Assembly (NCBI GenBank): GCA_000507305.1
Contig: DF239563.1
Span: forward strand, 82,301 to 146,300
Direction of reading: 5' to 3'
Length of the DNA: 64,000 bases
From: Breviolum minutum Mf 1.05b.01
Lineage: Eukaryota; Sar; Dinophyceae; Suessiales; Symbiodiniaceae
The position numbers and the translations under genes were made by a program. Every line of letters starts with the position of its first letter. Within the stretch, counting starts at the first letter, position 1. Of this stretch, positions 46,013 through 57,810 are shown piece after piece. The notes beneath the pieces were generated by a model that worked only from the letters and a program-made list of their open reading frames with translations, searched no databases and was not told the DNA's origin.

Positions 46013-49000
46013 AATATTATCCCTGTGAGTATTTGATAGTCATGGCATGTCATGGTTATGATTCAGATTTAGGATGACCCCCCTCCCCCGAGAGAAGAGA
46101 GCCAAGTTCGGACTCTTTTTTTGCAGTATCTCTTTTTGGAGTATTCTGGGGGGGGAAGGGTGATCATGTTAAGGCCCATGTTAGGATTGTATATTCAAGT
46201 ATTTTGAGACTTGCAGTGAATGTTGTGCGATATTTTGCATATATATATATTATACATATGTAAAGAAGATACAAAAACAATCGACTACATACCACTCTTG
46301 GTAAATTTTTACTGAATCACTGTGTAAGCCGAACTTACAATTTATTTTGCAAGTATCCCTTGGTCATTTGGGCTATCATTCTTTCCATTGGAAAATTGAT
46401 GCAGGTTGCGTGTGCCACATCCCGAACTTGCACCGCGGCAGGCGGGGTCAAGGCTACCAGGAATTCTATGGGACTAATGTGAAACGTGTTTCCCAGGCGA
46501 CTTTGAGACATCTTGTTGAATGGTTGATGACAGCTATTTCTGAGAAAAGTTTAGACAAAGGCGTGGGAAATTTGTAGCTTCCGGAACAGTTATTTATGCT
46601 TCCGGCACAAGCATGGCAGGAGCTGAATTTGCTAATTTAATTAATAGTTTCTATCCATTGCTCCGATGTCCTTCCAGTTTGGTTCAGGAGATTCTGAAGT
46701 TTTGCCCCATCGGGCGACGCTGAGATGGAGGTTATGCCATGCAGAAAGCATCAGAAAGCAGAAATGGGAGAGCCGTCACAGCAAAGAAAAAATGGTGAAT
46801 AAATTGTGTCTACCGTGATGAAAGATGCAACTGCAACTGCGTGAACATCGGCATCATCAATTCCACAGTCAGAGTCATCACGTTGCCATCATGTTGCGAT
46901 CATGTTGCCATCACGCTTCCTCGTAGATATAAACCTGTAAACATTATGCAACTTTTCTCATCCTAGTTGACTTAGTTCGTGTTTGATTGAACTGGGTGTC
47001 TTGTCACCAGAGCATGACGTCCAGTTCAAGCCTCATCACCAAACAGAATTCAGCCTAATTTGCCACTGGCAGCTGGTGATCCGCAAACTGCGGAAGCCAA
47101 AGTGGTTGAGCTGCCTTTAGATGCAGGTCGTTAGTCATTAGATTGAAAGAAAAGCAACAAAAAAACGAGACTTCCAACATTCGAATCGAGATGGTTGCAG
47201 TTTGGTGTTATGTTGTGTCAAAATCGGGAATCCAAAGGGAAACAACTCGCCATTTTGAAGTGAGACAACTTACCAGGATGTGTAGGTACATGCCATTTTT
47301 TGGCGTCTACTGTTGCAGTGAGGTGGTCATCTGCAGGCCCTTTTGTTCAGAGCGATCATCATTGAAAGGTCACAGGAGAAGACCACTTCCTGCTGTACAT
47401 TATGGACCTTGCATGAAATTGCCATCACTGATAATGTTTGCGCAAAACATATGTATATGTTATAATTTGTAAATATGTACGTGTATGTATTTCCGGTCAG
47501 TTTTGACCGAACAACTTCGCATCTTCTCTGTTTAGTTTTGGAGTAATTAGTTGCACGCAAAGTTAACTGGAGCTATCCATCAGAAACTTCTCCCATTTCA
47601 GACGGCAGCTGGGGATGCTGCAATGCTCAGACACTTGGCTACGAAGTTCATCACAAGTGGTGGATGGAGATACTTCATTCTAGCATGGTAGACAAATGGC
47701 AATGGCCGCAATGGCCACAATGAAAATGAAGCGACCCAGTAGCCGTTGACCATCTTAGTCTTTCAAACAGCAGTGGCCATTAAACTTCAAAAGGATTTTC
47801 CGGTATTAGGCATTCTCCACCATTTCAAAAACAATGGAATATTGTTTTGGCCTAGAATTCCATGGATTTTCGTGATTTATTGGGTGTTCCTCAAGCGGAA
47901 GGACCATTTTCCACATCTATGTATATCACCAAGGCTTGCTCGCAGGATGCGTTGGGGATCCCAGCTTCGAGCTGATCAGACAGCCAATCTGATGGTGGAT
48001 TTTTGTTGGAGTTTGTGGGAAAAATTGCCACAACCAAGTGACCATTAAAAACATCAAATTTGTAAAGAAAATCACCTTTCCAGATGTCATAAGAGCCTCT
48101 GTTTTTTGGTATGCCCCAAAATTTTAAGCTTGAAATGTTGCGGAACGTGACCCAGTTTCAGTTGTTTGCATTTGCTGAGCCCTCGGCCAATCGGCGAAAC
48201 CCAATGGCAGCTGAACCGGGTCGTTGGAGTGCGTATAAAATTCTTGCAGGAATGAATTCATGTTTTGGATAGAGCATTTCAAAGAGCCCACAAACAGAAA
48301 TGGTGTCAATGTTTGCTGAGAATCTTGGTAGATCTCCGGCTGTAGGTCTGTGATGGTGAGGAGGATTTCTCGGACAATTTCCACAAGTCAGAACCTGAGG
48401 ATCTTATTGTTTTGAAGGCTTTGAACATGCAAAGTTCATTGCAGTGTACAGTAGGGGATATTACGTGATATGTATCTGAATATAGATCTATGATATAGAT
48501 ATATATATATATATATACATACAATTTTATATATACACACGCACCATGGGTTCTATGGTCTTCAGGTCTTCATACTCAACTCATCGCCTAATGGCCAAAG
48601 GTTTCATGTAGGAATACCTAGGAAATGTTTGAATCAATTCATTTGTAGTATATAAGCATTTTTTCATGAACCATACAGGATATCTTCCAGATTTTCCATT
48701 TCGCTGGGTGACACATGCGAAAAAAGATGACATATACATATACACATCTTTTTTTTGGAGTGCAGATGTTTCTGATTTGCACTACTAAACTCATCGAAAG
48801 GCCCATACCTCGTCCATTGGCGGGCTCGGATTTTGAAGATGCGGTGGAACTTCGAGTACCAAAAGGTCCACCCCCAAACAAATTGCAGAACGTCCAGACG
48901 TGCGCCAGGGTACAAATCTGCTTCTTGTTTTTGGTGACCCAACGATTTCCAGTTTTTCTGGATGGGGAGGAAAGATGTTGGCTGCGAAAAAAACAAAATT

Positions 49001-49054
49001 GATGAATGTCTTCAATGCAGCTCTGGCAGGGTCAACAAAGCATTGAAATCAATT
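46013..49054 (+). other. Region of unassigned candidate exons
   Basis: Candidates: about 46406-46460 (LRVPHPELAPRQAGSRLP), 47053-47128 (IQPNLPLAAGDPQTAEAK, then VVELPLDAG) and 48767-48900 (MFLICTTKLIERPIPRPLAG, then SDFEDAVELRVPKGPPP). They are open after AG sites and lack simple repeats, but no family is recognised. Confidence 0.25.
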
Positions 49055-49167
49055 GATATGGTTGGTGGAAGAAATCCGGCTAACCAGTTGATATCATAAA
49101 TATCCCATTATTTACAAGGTTTTTATTTATCCCAGGTGGTTAGCCGGATTTCTTCCATCAACAGTAT
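49055..49167. repeat. MITE-like element, family A copy 7, abutting a splice acceptor
   Basis: GGTGGAAGAAATCCGGCTAA at the left; TTAGCCGGATTTCTTCCATC and AACAGTAT at the right. Immediately followed by CTCAG|GTACTCC, a candidate acceptor. Confidence 0.85.
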
Positions 49168-49171
49168 CTCA

Positions 49172-49271
49172 GGTACTCCTCTTCTCCTGACCAGCCCTTG
49201 TTGGGTGTACCCATCCGTGAGGGAACTCTCTGGCATCTTTCGGCCCAGGAGGGATTGGAGCGGTTTGAGTG
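49172..49271 (+). other. Candidate exon next to a MITE
   Basis: One frame reads YSSSPDQPLLGVPIREGTLW and HLSAQEGLERFE, then stops. Coding-like but unassigned. Confidence 0.3.
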
Positions 49272-49991
49272 ATCGAAACCCTGATTATTTAGTGAATATA
49301 AGTGGTTTACTATCCATTTAAATAAGGATTTATGATAGAGATAACAAGCCACCAATTTACTGTATAAGATTTCAGATTAACCAACCAGTATAATGGAATG
49401 TAACTGTTGAGGGTATTTGAGACGCGACACTCATCATGCTGTTGGCTGCTGGTTGTGGGTTCCAAAACTTGGGGTTTGAATGATTTTGACCGTCGTGAAG
49501 TGTGTGTTTTTCCGCTGGTGGCGCAATATTTTGCTCAGGGGGAAGTCATGTAAGGAAGAAGTGACTCTGAGTCATGAGTCAACAAAATCGATGATGCTAC
49601 CGGTGTACCTCTGCTTCTATGGGTCACAGGGCTATACAAACAAATTGATATAAGATCATCACAACATCTATGATGGATTCTCATGGGGCAACATCGCCAA
49701 ACTCTCCCAAGACACATCTTGTTTGAATGCTGCGAGCTTTTGGAGCTTTATGGCTTTAAGCGCCTGCAACTTAGCAAGTCTGAAGAGAGATCAACGATGG
49801 CACAAGATCTAACACTGCAATGTCGTGAATAGTGCCCAAGAGTTTAACATGTCATCTTACACAAAGAAAACTGAGCGTCAACGATCTTCAGAAGCAGGGT
49901 GCCAACTACATCGGGAATGTAGATATATATAATATACATATGAAACAATAAACATATCATTGATTCAATTCTTAAGAATTTGATTTTCCAG

Positions 49992-50097
49992 AAATTTCAT
50001 CGGGAAGTTGGTTGAAATCTTCCCATCTGAGGTGGCTCCTTCTGGTGTGGTTCCTCGCTCCTTACCACCGCCTACCAGCGATCCACATGAGTTGAAG
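49992..50097 (+). other. Candidate exon
   Basis: After TTTTCCAG the frame reads NFIGKLVEIFPSEVAPSGVV and PRSLPPPTSDPHELK, and ends on a GT donor. It may belong to the coiled-coil gene downstream or to another gene. A second candidate follows at 50253-50317 (KTLAPNQAVLAAQDSETKAL). Confidence 0.4.
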
Positions 50098-50619
50098 GTG
50101 ACTGATTTCTTGCACATTTTTTTGATATGTAATGATATATATATATACATGTATATGTAAATATACACATTCCCAATCAAAATATTAAGTATTAAGGAAT
50201 ATATATATGTATACATATGTGTATGTATATATCCATATGTAAATCAGGCAAGGTAAAACGTTGGCTCCAAACCAGGCAGTCTTAGCTGCTCAAGATTCCG
50301 AGACCAAGGCCTTAAAGGTTGGGGTCCAGCAAAGATGGCGTTGGGTTACAATCCACGATATATGGAATATGGATGAACATGGATGTAGTTTTTTTGGAGT
50401 CCACATATTCTTCAATATGTTTTTTTTTAAATGTATTTCAAAAGTTGCAGTAAGGAACCACATTTAGAAACTAACATGATTCAATGGACAGGTTTCAGAC
50501 AGATGTGGCTTTGTTATGTCCATGAGGTTCAATTGGCAGATGTGCAGCGGGAGAGCCACTTAGTTAAGTGAGATGGGAGATGGTTTACTTGGGAGTTTAA
50601 GCATTATGTTCATGACTAT

Positions 50620-50717
50620 AGGTGGTGGCAACTCAAATATTTTTTATTTTGACCCCTGCCTGGGGAAATGATCCATTTTGACTAATCTTTTTCAAATGGG
50701 TTGAAACCACTAACCAG
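50620..50717. repeat. MITE-like element, family D copy 4
   Basis: GGTGGTGGCAACTCAAATAT at the left, TTGAAACCACTAACCAG at the right, core GGGGAAATGATCCATTTTGA. Confidence 0.75.
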
Positions 50718-50989
50718 ATGAGGTGCCAAGGATATTCAGCTCAAAGGGAATTTTAGAAAGTCGTCAACCTCAGATGAGGCAAAAAAACAATAAAACTCAG
50801 TTGGTAAGCACAAGATACAAAATGATATGTAACTTGATGTTTCAATTTCAAATCTGATGTACGAACTACAAATTAAATGTGTCTTCTAAAAAGTTCACTT
50901 TTCCTAGGCAGTTTTGAGGGTTGAGATGGTCAACCCCAGTTGAAGTGGGCGGTTGAGGTTATACAAAAACACCAGGTGTTTTTTTCACC

Positions 50990-53900
50990 ATGGCAGATTT
51001 CGCTGGTGTTTCAGGTAATCGCCTAAAACACAAGCTTCGTGACGTGGAGAGCGAATTACATGTGGCCAGTGAGGCTCTGGGGTGTCGTTGGTGATTGGGC
51101 GGGTAAGCCTCCCTAGCCATAGGCCCCTCCAAAAAGGACATGGTTCAAAGGGGGAAAAGTGTAGTTTTCCTAGTGTTTTTTTTTTTTAAGCTTAGTAAAT
51201 TGCGTGTGTTGAATCTGAATCAATTGTCACCAATGATCATCATCGATCAAATGTACTTGTAAGAGATTGATTTCAAGGGTACTTTGATGTACTTGAATCA
51301 CTCTTTTTGATATTTGTTAGATTCTTCCTTGACAGCTGTGCCACGAGTCTAACATGTGTGGAGTTTTGAAATGCTTGTATAGGACAATTTTTTGAACGCG
51401 ACTTGAGAACACGCTTCCTTGAATCATTGACATCAGAAATAAAACCAACAAACAAATCTAATGCACCAATGCGGCAATACTTCCATGATGGATTTTGGAT
51501 GAGTCGACAGGCCACGAGCTCAGCAACAGAACGCCTAAATGCACATGCAGAGCGACAGGAACTTTTGCTTTCGGCAGGTGCGAGTTGGAGCTCGGTGTCA
51601 TTGAAACGCTAAACATGTAGCCATACACAGAGGTTGGTGAAGGAGCCTTGTTTGATTTATTGATTCATCATTGGTTCTTGCATGAGTAAGAGCAATTATA
51701 GTTCATAGTTAAGTCAGATTCTTATAGTCAAGGACTGGAAAACAGGCTCTCTTGGTATGCAAGGAAAAATTATTTCAATTTCGAGTTGACATTGAACACA
51801 TTGAACACAAATCATGTTGCTTTGAGACATTTCTCATCGTTTCTCCAATCATCGTTACACCTGGATGTCAGGTGTTGAACGCAGCGGAGTTGAGCGAGTG
51901 AAGTTGGAGGAAGAGCTTCAGTGGATTCGCCTAGGAAACTGTCATCCATGGCTACCCCGAAACAACATCCCAGTAACAACAAACGTATACCGGAAATATC
52001 AAGGCAATTTGTTGTGTTGATATTATATGTAAGAAGTGATGCGTGTTGCACCTTTGAGGCCCAATGTTACTAAATACTCTATTTGTTTTTCTTACTTTTT
52101 GGTTTTTCACGATTTTTTTCTCTCCGAGGCGCATGGAAGGTTTACTTTGGGAACGTGATCAGGAGCTGGAAAGGGAACAGCTGACATTTTTTTTAATGTT
52201 TAACAGTTGTTTAACATTCGACATATTGGTTGATTTTTCATGATTTTTCCCATATTTTTTGTGCAGCCCTTTTTCAAGCAAGAAAATCATGTGCAGTTCG
52301 TAAAATTCAATGATTTGAAGCACTTCAGTTGCTATTCATCGCCATGGGCTCGACCACCTCAGGATATTCGCACGTTGAGACATCGCGCTCAAGAGCTTGA
52401 GTCAAGCCAGTGTGGCACACAGACCACCATCAAAGTAGCTGGCCAAATCACACGGAAGGGGCCATATATAACCAATATCCTGGGGAATTATGCTGCTTTC
52501 CAGGTAGACTGATCAAAAGTATGAATCAGTATGAAACACATATTGTAATGTCATCAAGACTTGGTATCTTGAACGCCAAAGTTGCATCTCCAGTCACGCT
52601 GACTTTTGGACACCTTTAGCCATTCGCCCATTTTTACACCAAACGCCAAGATCTCGGGTCTCAACCAACCACTGCCAAGATTTGTGGTTTGATCTCCACT
52701 GAGGTTGCATTTGGATGTGGAAATGCGAGGGCTCCATGCTGCCAAAGAAAATTCCACCTCGGAGGTTTGGGGGGAAAAAGAATCCACCAGTTGAGGGAGG
52801 TTGGTGGTTGAAATCCCATTATTTACGACGGTTTTTTTTCACACCATCCAAACGGTGGGAATGGGAATGGGAATTCTGAAGCATCAAGTTCGTATTTTAT
52901 GACTACTAGTAAGTTGAATTGTTTCAAAGATTTTTTTATGTTCAGGCTTATTTGGGGAAATGATCCAAATTGACGAGCATATTTTTTCAAATGGGTTGAA
53001 ACCACCAACTAGAATATTTCAGGTCTTTAAGAAGGCAATGAAATTCAAGCAAAGCTCTCCAAAAATCTCGAAAAACCTGACATCGATTCAAAGTTTCTGT
53101 TTCGCAACAATTTCTGCCTGAAACAGGCTGCCCAATCGCGGCATACAGGGTTGACCGTTGAACGGTTGATTACCGGGTCATTTGTCAATGGGTTATCCGG
53201 TGCCTGAACCTGAAAAGTCGTTCTCAGATGGTTGAGAATCCACCACCAGGCACATCAGCTGAGCGGCAACATTGCTGAACTCCTACAAAAGAAACTGCAC
53301 AAGGCTGAAGCTTTTCATGTTTCAACAACATGTAGGATGGCAGACAGGTTTGCCCTTTTCAATTTTATGGGGACAAGAGGGGATTTTGGAAATTTTTGGA
53401 TGAGAAGTCTGGCATCATTCTGTTACCTGAGATGTTGGACAGGAGTTCGGTTTTCAAACTTTCCCTTTGGATGGATGGTTGCAACTAAAAATTGAAAACT
53501 GGCACCCATCTTCTCGAGATTTTTTTCTGTTTCTTGTGTATTTGTGCAAAGGCTAAGCGGATGTTTGATGATAATTAACGGGATTTGATTTATTTGAAGA
53601 TATCTGATGACAATTTGATAATCATTTATATTATTGTATGTCAGTGATACTCATATGTGCGCCAGGTCGAGAAAGGTCGAGCAGAGGCCTGCAGCCCAGA
53701 GATGGGATGGTTTGGTTGCGACTTCTTGTGGCGAGTTTCTGAAAAATCTGGCTCCCTAACAAAAATACACTCTGGTAAACTAACATAGCTGGCTGGAAAA
53801 TGAAGCTGAACATGAAGATGTATTTCCCTATTGAAAATGGGGATTTTCGGATTTTCCAACCTGCTATGTTAGGAAATGCCTGAGGCTTATTTTCCATCCC

Positions 53901-56900
53901 AGGCTCCATTCATTGACCCCCCAAGACCCAAAATTCACCTCCCACTGGTCATGATGGTTTTTTCAACGCTTCTATAGGCAGTCGCTGACCTGGGCAGTTT
54001 CTACACCTTCAGCACAGCTCTGTCGCAACGGGCCGGTTCAAGCAACCGTTTTTTGTTGAAGCGTTGGTTGTTGGCAATGTAGAGAACAGATTCAACAAAA
54101 ATCGATGTGAACGTAGCATCAAAGCACAACATTTTATGTATGACATCATGACAATAGCTATGAAATATAGTATTATACGAATTTAGTATTGACGATCAGT
54201 TAATCCTAATCGCAAACAGGAGGCCAAGCGGCTGCAAGAAACTACCAAGCTTCTGGAAACCAAGCGCCAGGAGATGAAACGTATCCCGTAAATGCCATTG
54301 AAGAGCAGTTGGGAATATGGCTCTTTAAAGAAAGTCTGTATCAGTTGAAGTACTTAGATTTGATAGCAAGATATAGCAAGACAGTGTGTCAATCATTGAG
54401 ATTTTCACATGTCATTGGCTACTTCCACTTGCACCACACAGATGAATTTACTGAGGACTCATTGTTTTCTCATGGTGGTTTTACTGTTTTTTTCTGCAAA
54501 CAAAAACACGTATGCCAGCTGTTTTTTGTGTTTCCAGCCAGGAACATGCCAATTTTCAACATCGAGCTGACCAGGCAATTTGAAATTTGACACACGTGGA
54601 AACTTCAATTTAAACAAGTTGTCATTTTAAGAATTGCATACAATTGCATTACTAGGTGGTGGTTTCATTTTTTTTATTTTCACTCCTATTTGGGGAAATT
54701 ATCCAATTTGACTAATATTTTTCAAATGGGTTGAAACCACCAATCAGGTTTCATTTTAAGGATTGCATACAATTGTTGCATTATCATTTCAAGTAAAAGG
54801 TATCAAACAAGTACCATTTGTATAATGGGATGATTATGGATATTCCATTGAACACATATTCTAAGTGAGAATACTTGTTTCAGATTAACACAGATACTCG
54901 CACCTTGATCTTGATCAGCTACAGTAGGTGGCTGCAGAAGCGCGTCGCTTGGAAGCTGTGACTTGGACGCGACGTTTGGAGGTGGTTGATTCTGATGATG
55001 GCAAGTGATGCAGTTTTGGAAAAAGGCTACCTTACAAGGTCTTGTATATGCACCATCAACAGTACTATATAGGATGTTTCAGATGTTCTTGGAATGGATC
55101 TTCCACTTGATGGGTGGGCAATTTTGGAATGTTTGAGTATGAAACATGCAGATACTGGTGCCCCTGATTTTGAGATGCAGTCATATTCAGTGACGCCATA
55201 TTAATATCTTAGGCAATTGCCATAAGATTTTGATCCACAAAAAATATCGAAAAACTTGGATAATCATTGGTTTTTCAAGGAGGAAGCATCTCTACACCAT
55301 CGGGTCCAACTCTTTGAGAAGGAACTGCGGGAAAAACAGGCGCGAAACGAAGAAACCACGGGGAAGCAGCCCAACTCGTTTCCATTTTCAAAAACACCAC
55401 GGGCGGCTTCCAGGGACAGATGGAGCACCACGACAAAAAAGCGGTGCATGAAGGAGCAGGGATGCCCAGTTGTGACTCTGAAGTCTGGTTCAATTCGGGG
55501 CGAAGCAGATATGAATGGAGGACAAGATGAACTTTCACAAAGGGATCCTGAAGTTCTCTGGAAAATTTGTGCAGGAAAAGCAAGGAGAAATCCGAAATCC
55601 AGTTTCAAGTTCAATGATGATTTAAGAAGCTACCATCAAAGAATTGAATCGGGTCATTTTGGTTTGGATACTGTTGATGGACAAAATCCTGCACCACCAA
55701 GGATGATGATTATCCCATTATTTAGAGGGTTTTAACCATCCCAGGTGGTGCAGGATTTCGTCCATCAACAGTATGTTTGGATTCTCATGGAACAAGTGTC
55801 CTTGTTTTTTTTGTGCCAGGGCTTATTGCGCGAGCACATCGAGGAGCTGCGACATGCAGTGGCCAAGGAACAGAAAGGTTCCTGGGCAAGCAACGATGAT
55901 GGATTCAAAGGAAGATCCATCTACAAATCTACAAACATTGTTGCCGGATTACATGTTTTTTTTGGGATGATGTGTTGATTTTGTTTGGACGCAATGCATA
56001 TACACATACATCAATATATATATATATGATATATGGTATATATATATATCAATGAAAAGATCTAAAGACAATCGTCGATATATCAAGTCCCAGTCCATTG
56101 CAGGAGAGATTTTTCAGTCAAGTTTGCGACGCAGAAGAATTGTTGGAACTCACCTTTGGGAAGTCCCAACCGATTGAAATGGAACCGCCAGGTTTTGTTC
56201 CAGCCAGGAATGCCAGGTTAATCAATATGGATCAATATGGATCAATATGGATCAATGATATGTTATACTTTGTTGAAACACCATGGCAACTTACCCACCA
56301 ATGCTTTGGATTGGTACATATATGATCCGACAATCACAAATATCTACTAATATCTACATGAACTCATCATGAATTCCGGAAATCCTGTTTGTTGGAATCT
56401 CTGCTGAAGATTCACAGGCTATATGGCCGCTGATCACTGCGCGGTGAAATTCTCAGAAAAACACATCATGACTCCCAAAACTTCCATGGATTTCCTTTGA
56501 AACTGAAAATTCATTTGGGTTGTTTTTTTCAGAAATAAATACGGAGGTTTTTTTCTTCGGATTTAGCTATCTATATGGGTGTTTCCTTAAATGGTGGTAC
56601 CCCCAGAACACCCCAAAATGATCATTTTTAGTTGGAAAACCAATGGTTGTTGGGGAAACCCACCATTTTAGGAAACCCCCATATACATAGAAGCTAAAAG
56701 ATCAACATCGACATCCATCACTTTTTTTGTTCGTGCAACTTTGAGGCCTTGAAGCCGCATGTCTCCGAAGAGGCAGTTTCGATGGTATGAGGAATGCATT
56801 GAGAATTCCATCCTGCAAACAAGATGGATGAATATTGAGATGTATATATATATATATACATATACATACATAATTTCATGATATTTGAAAATGACATCAC

Positions 56901-57653
56901 TCAAATTGAGCTTGGGACATTTGGCACTTGAATCAACGTCAATCTTGCACCCTCTTGTATATGTTCCATTGTTTGATGACTTTGCGTTTCCTGCGTTGAA
57001 ATTCTGGGACCTGTCCAGACTCGCGCTGCTCAGCATGAAGTCCAGTCAATTCTGAAGATCATCCCTGAGTTGGATGCTGTCCCAAATTTCCCAGAACCTG
57101 GACGTTGACCGTGTTTCCGATGCTTCCCCCGTTTTTTTCAGCATTCATCATGTGAGCAATAAAAAAACATGGTTGTTCCGGGTAGTATACTACCCAGTTA
57201 TGAGGGGATTATAATATATAAACCGTTATAATTTGACACTTTTATGTTTCCGGAAATGAACATTTTCGGCATGACAGATGGATGGGAGTTCCGCGACAAG
57301 AAAACAAAGCACAATTCTGCGATTTGGTACCCTTTTTTTTGATTCGGTCTATGAGTTATGCCAACTAGGTGTTTGTTGAAATTACGGTAATGACTGCAGA
57401 TGAACATGATACTACAATCAAACTAGAAACTCGCATAATTTTGTGAACGCCACTTGTTTTTTTTCGGTATCTGTCCATGAGTTATGATTTGAATCACATG
57501 TTGCCAATATGCTTTTTCAGATTTGTATATCCCCAAGGTGTGGCCCATTTTCTTCACCTTCACCATAAACAGCTCCACCATTTGGTTGCTGCCTCCAAGG
57601 CTTTACGGGCTCGCAAGCAGCATGTCTTTAGCGCAGAGGCTTGGGAGTTGTGA
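50990..57653 (+). CDS. Coiled-coil protein of unknown function, many short exons
   Basis: Exons read with matching phase include 51511-51577, 51872-51920, 52129-52162 and 52363 to about 52410, then 53250-53303, 54223-54270, 54928-54981, 55280-55339, 55820-55867 and 56104-56191. The first is 50990-51073 (ATG at 50990, or only 51015 onward if it is internal). Later ones are near 57019-57110 and 57521-57653, which ends in TGA. The product is rich in Glu, Arg, Leu and Ala with heptad-like spacing: LKHKLRDVESELHVASE, RVKLEEELQRMEGLLWERDQ, RLQETTKLLETKRQ, VQLFEKELREKQ, LREHIEELRHAVAKE. No catalytic motif is visible. Coiled-coil proteins of this type are common in flagellar and cytoskeletal structures, but that is not shown here. 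The join around 52410-53250 is unresolved, and the start could lie further upstream. Confidence 0.55.
52907..53012. repeat. MITE-like element, family D copy 5
   Basis: TTGTTTCAAAGA at the left, GGGTTGAAACCACCAACTAG at the right, core GGGGAAATGATCCAAATTGA. Confidence 0.75.
53765..53880. repeat. MITE-like element, family C relative
   Basis: TACACTCTGGTAAACTAACA at the left, CCTGCTATGTTAGGAAATGC at the right. Similar to 14-121. Intronic. Confidence 0.55.
54652..54747. repeat. MITE-like element, family D copy 6, with long flanking direct repeat
   Basis: CTAGGTGGTGGTTTCA at the left is nearly the inverse of TTGAAACCACCAATCAG at the right. Flanked by an imperfect direct repeat of about 25 bp, 54622-54646 and 54751-54775. 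Confidence 0.85.
55668..55774. repeat. MITE-like element, family A copy 8
   Basis: ATACTGTTGATGGACAAAAT at the left, ATTTCGTCCATCAACAGTAT at the right. Perfect 13-bp ends, within a coiled-coil gene intron. Confidence 0.95.
56219..56260. repeat. 10-bp tandem repeat
   Basis: Unit ATCAATATGG repeated about four times. Confidence 0.85.
56572..56686. repeat. MITE-like element, family B copy 3
   Basis: TATATGGGTGTTTCCTTAAA at the left, TTTTAGGAAACCCCCATATA at the right. Confidence 0.9.
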
Positions 57654-57719
57654 TTTATGACACTTAGACAAGCATAGTAACTGTCGATTCACCATCAATC
57701 TGATGTACAGTTAATCTAC

Positions 57720-57810
57720 AAATGACGATGGTGTACGTATGTATGTATGAATGTGTGAATGCATCAATGTATGAATGTGTAAATGCATGAACGTATGAAT
57801 GTTTGTTTGT
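57720..57810. repeat. Degenerate GTATGAAT minisatellite
   Basis: GTATGAATGTGTGAATGCAT-type units repeated with variation. Confidence 0.7.
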
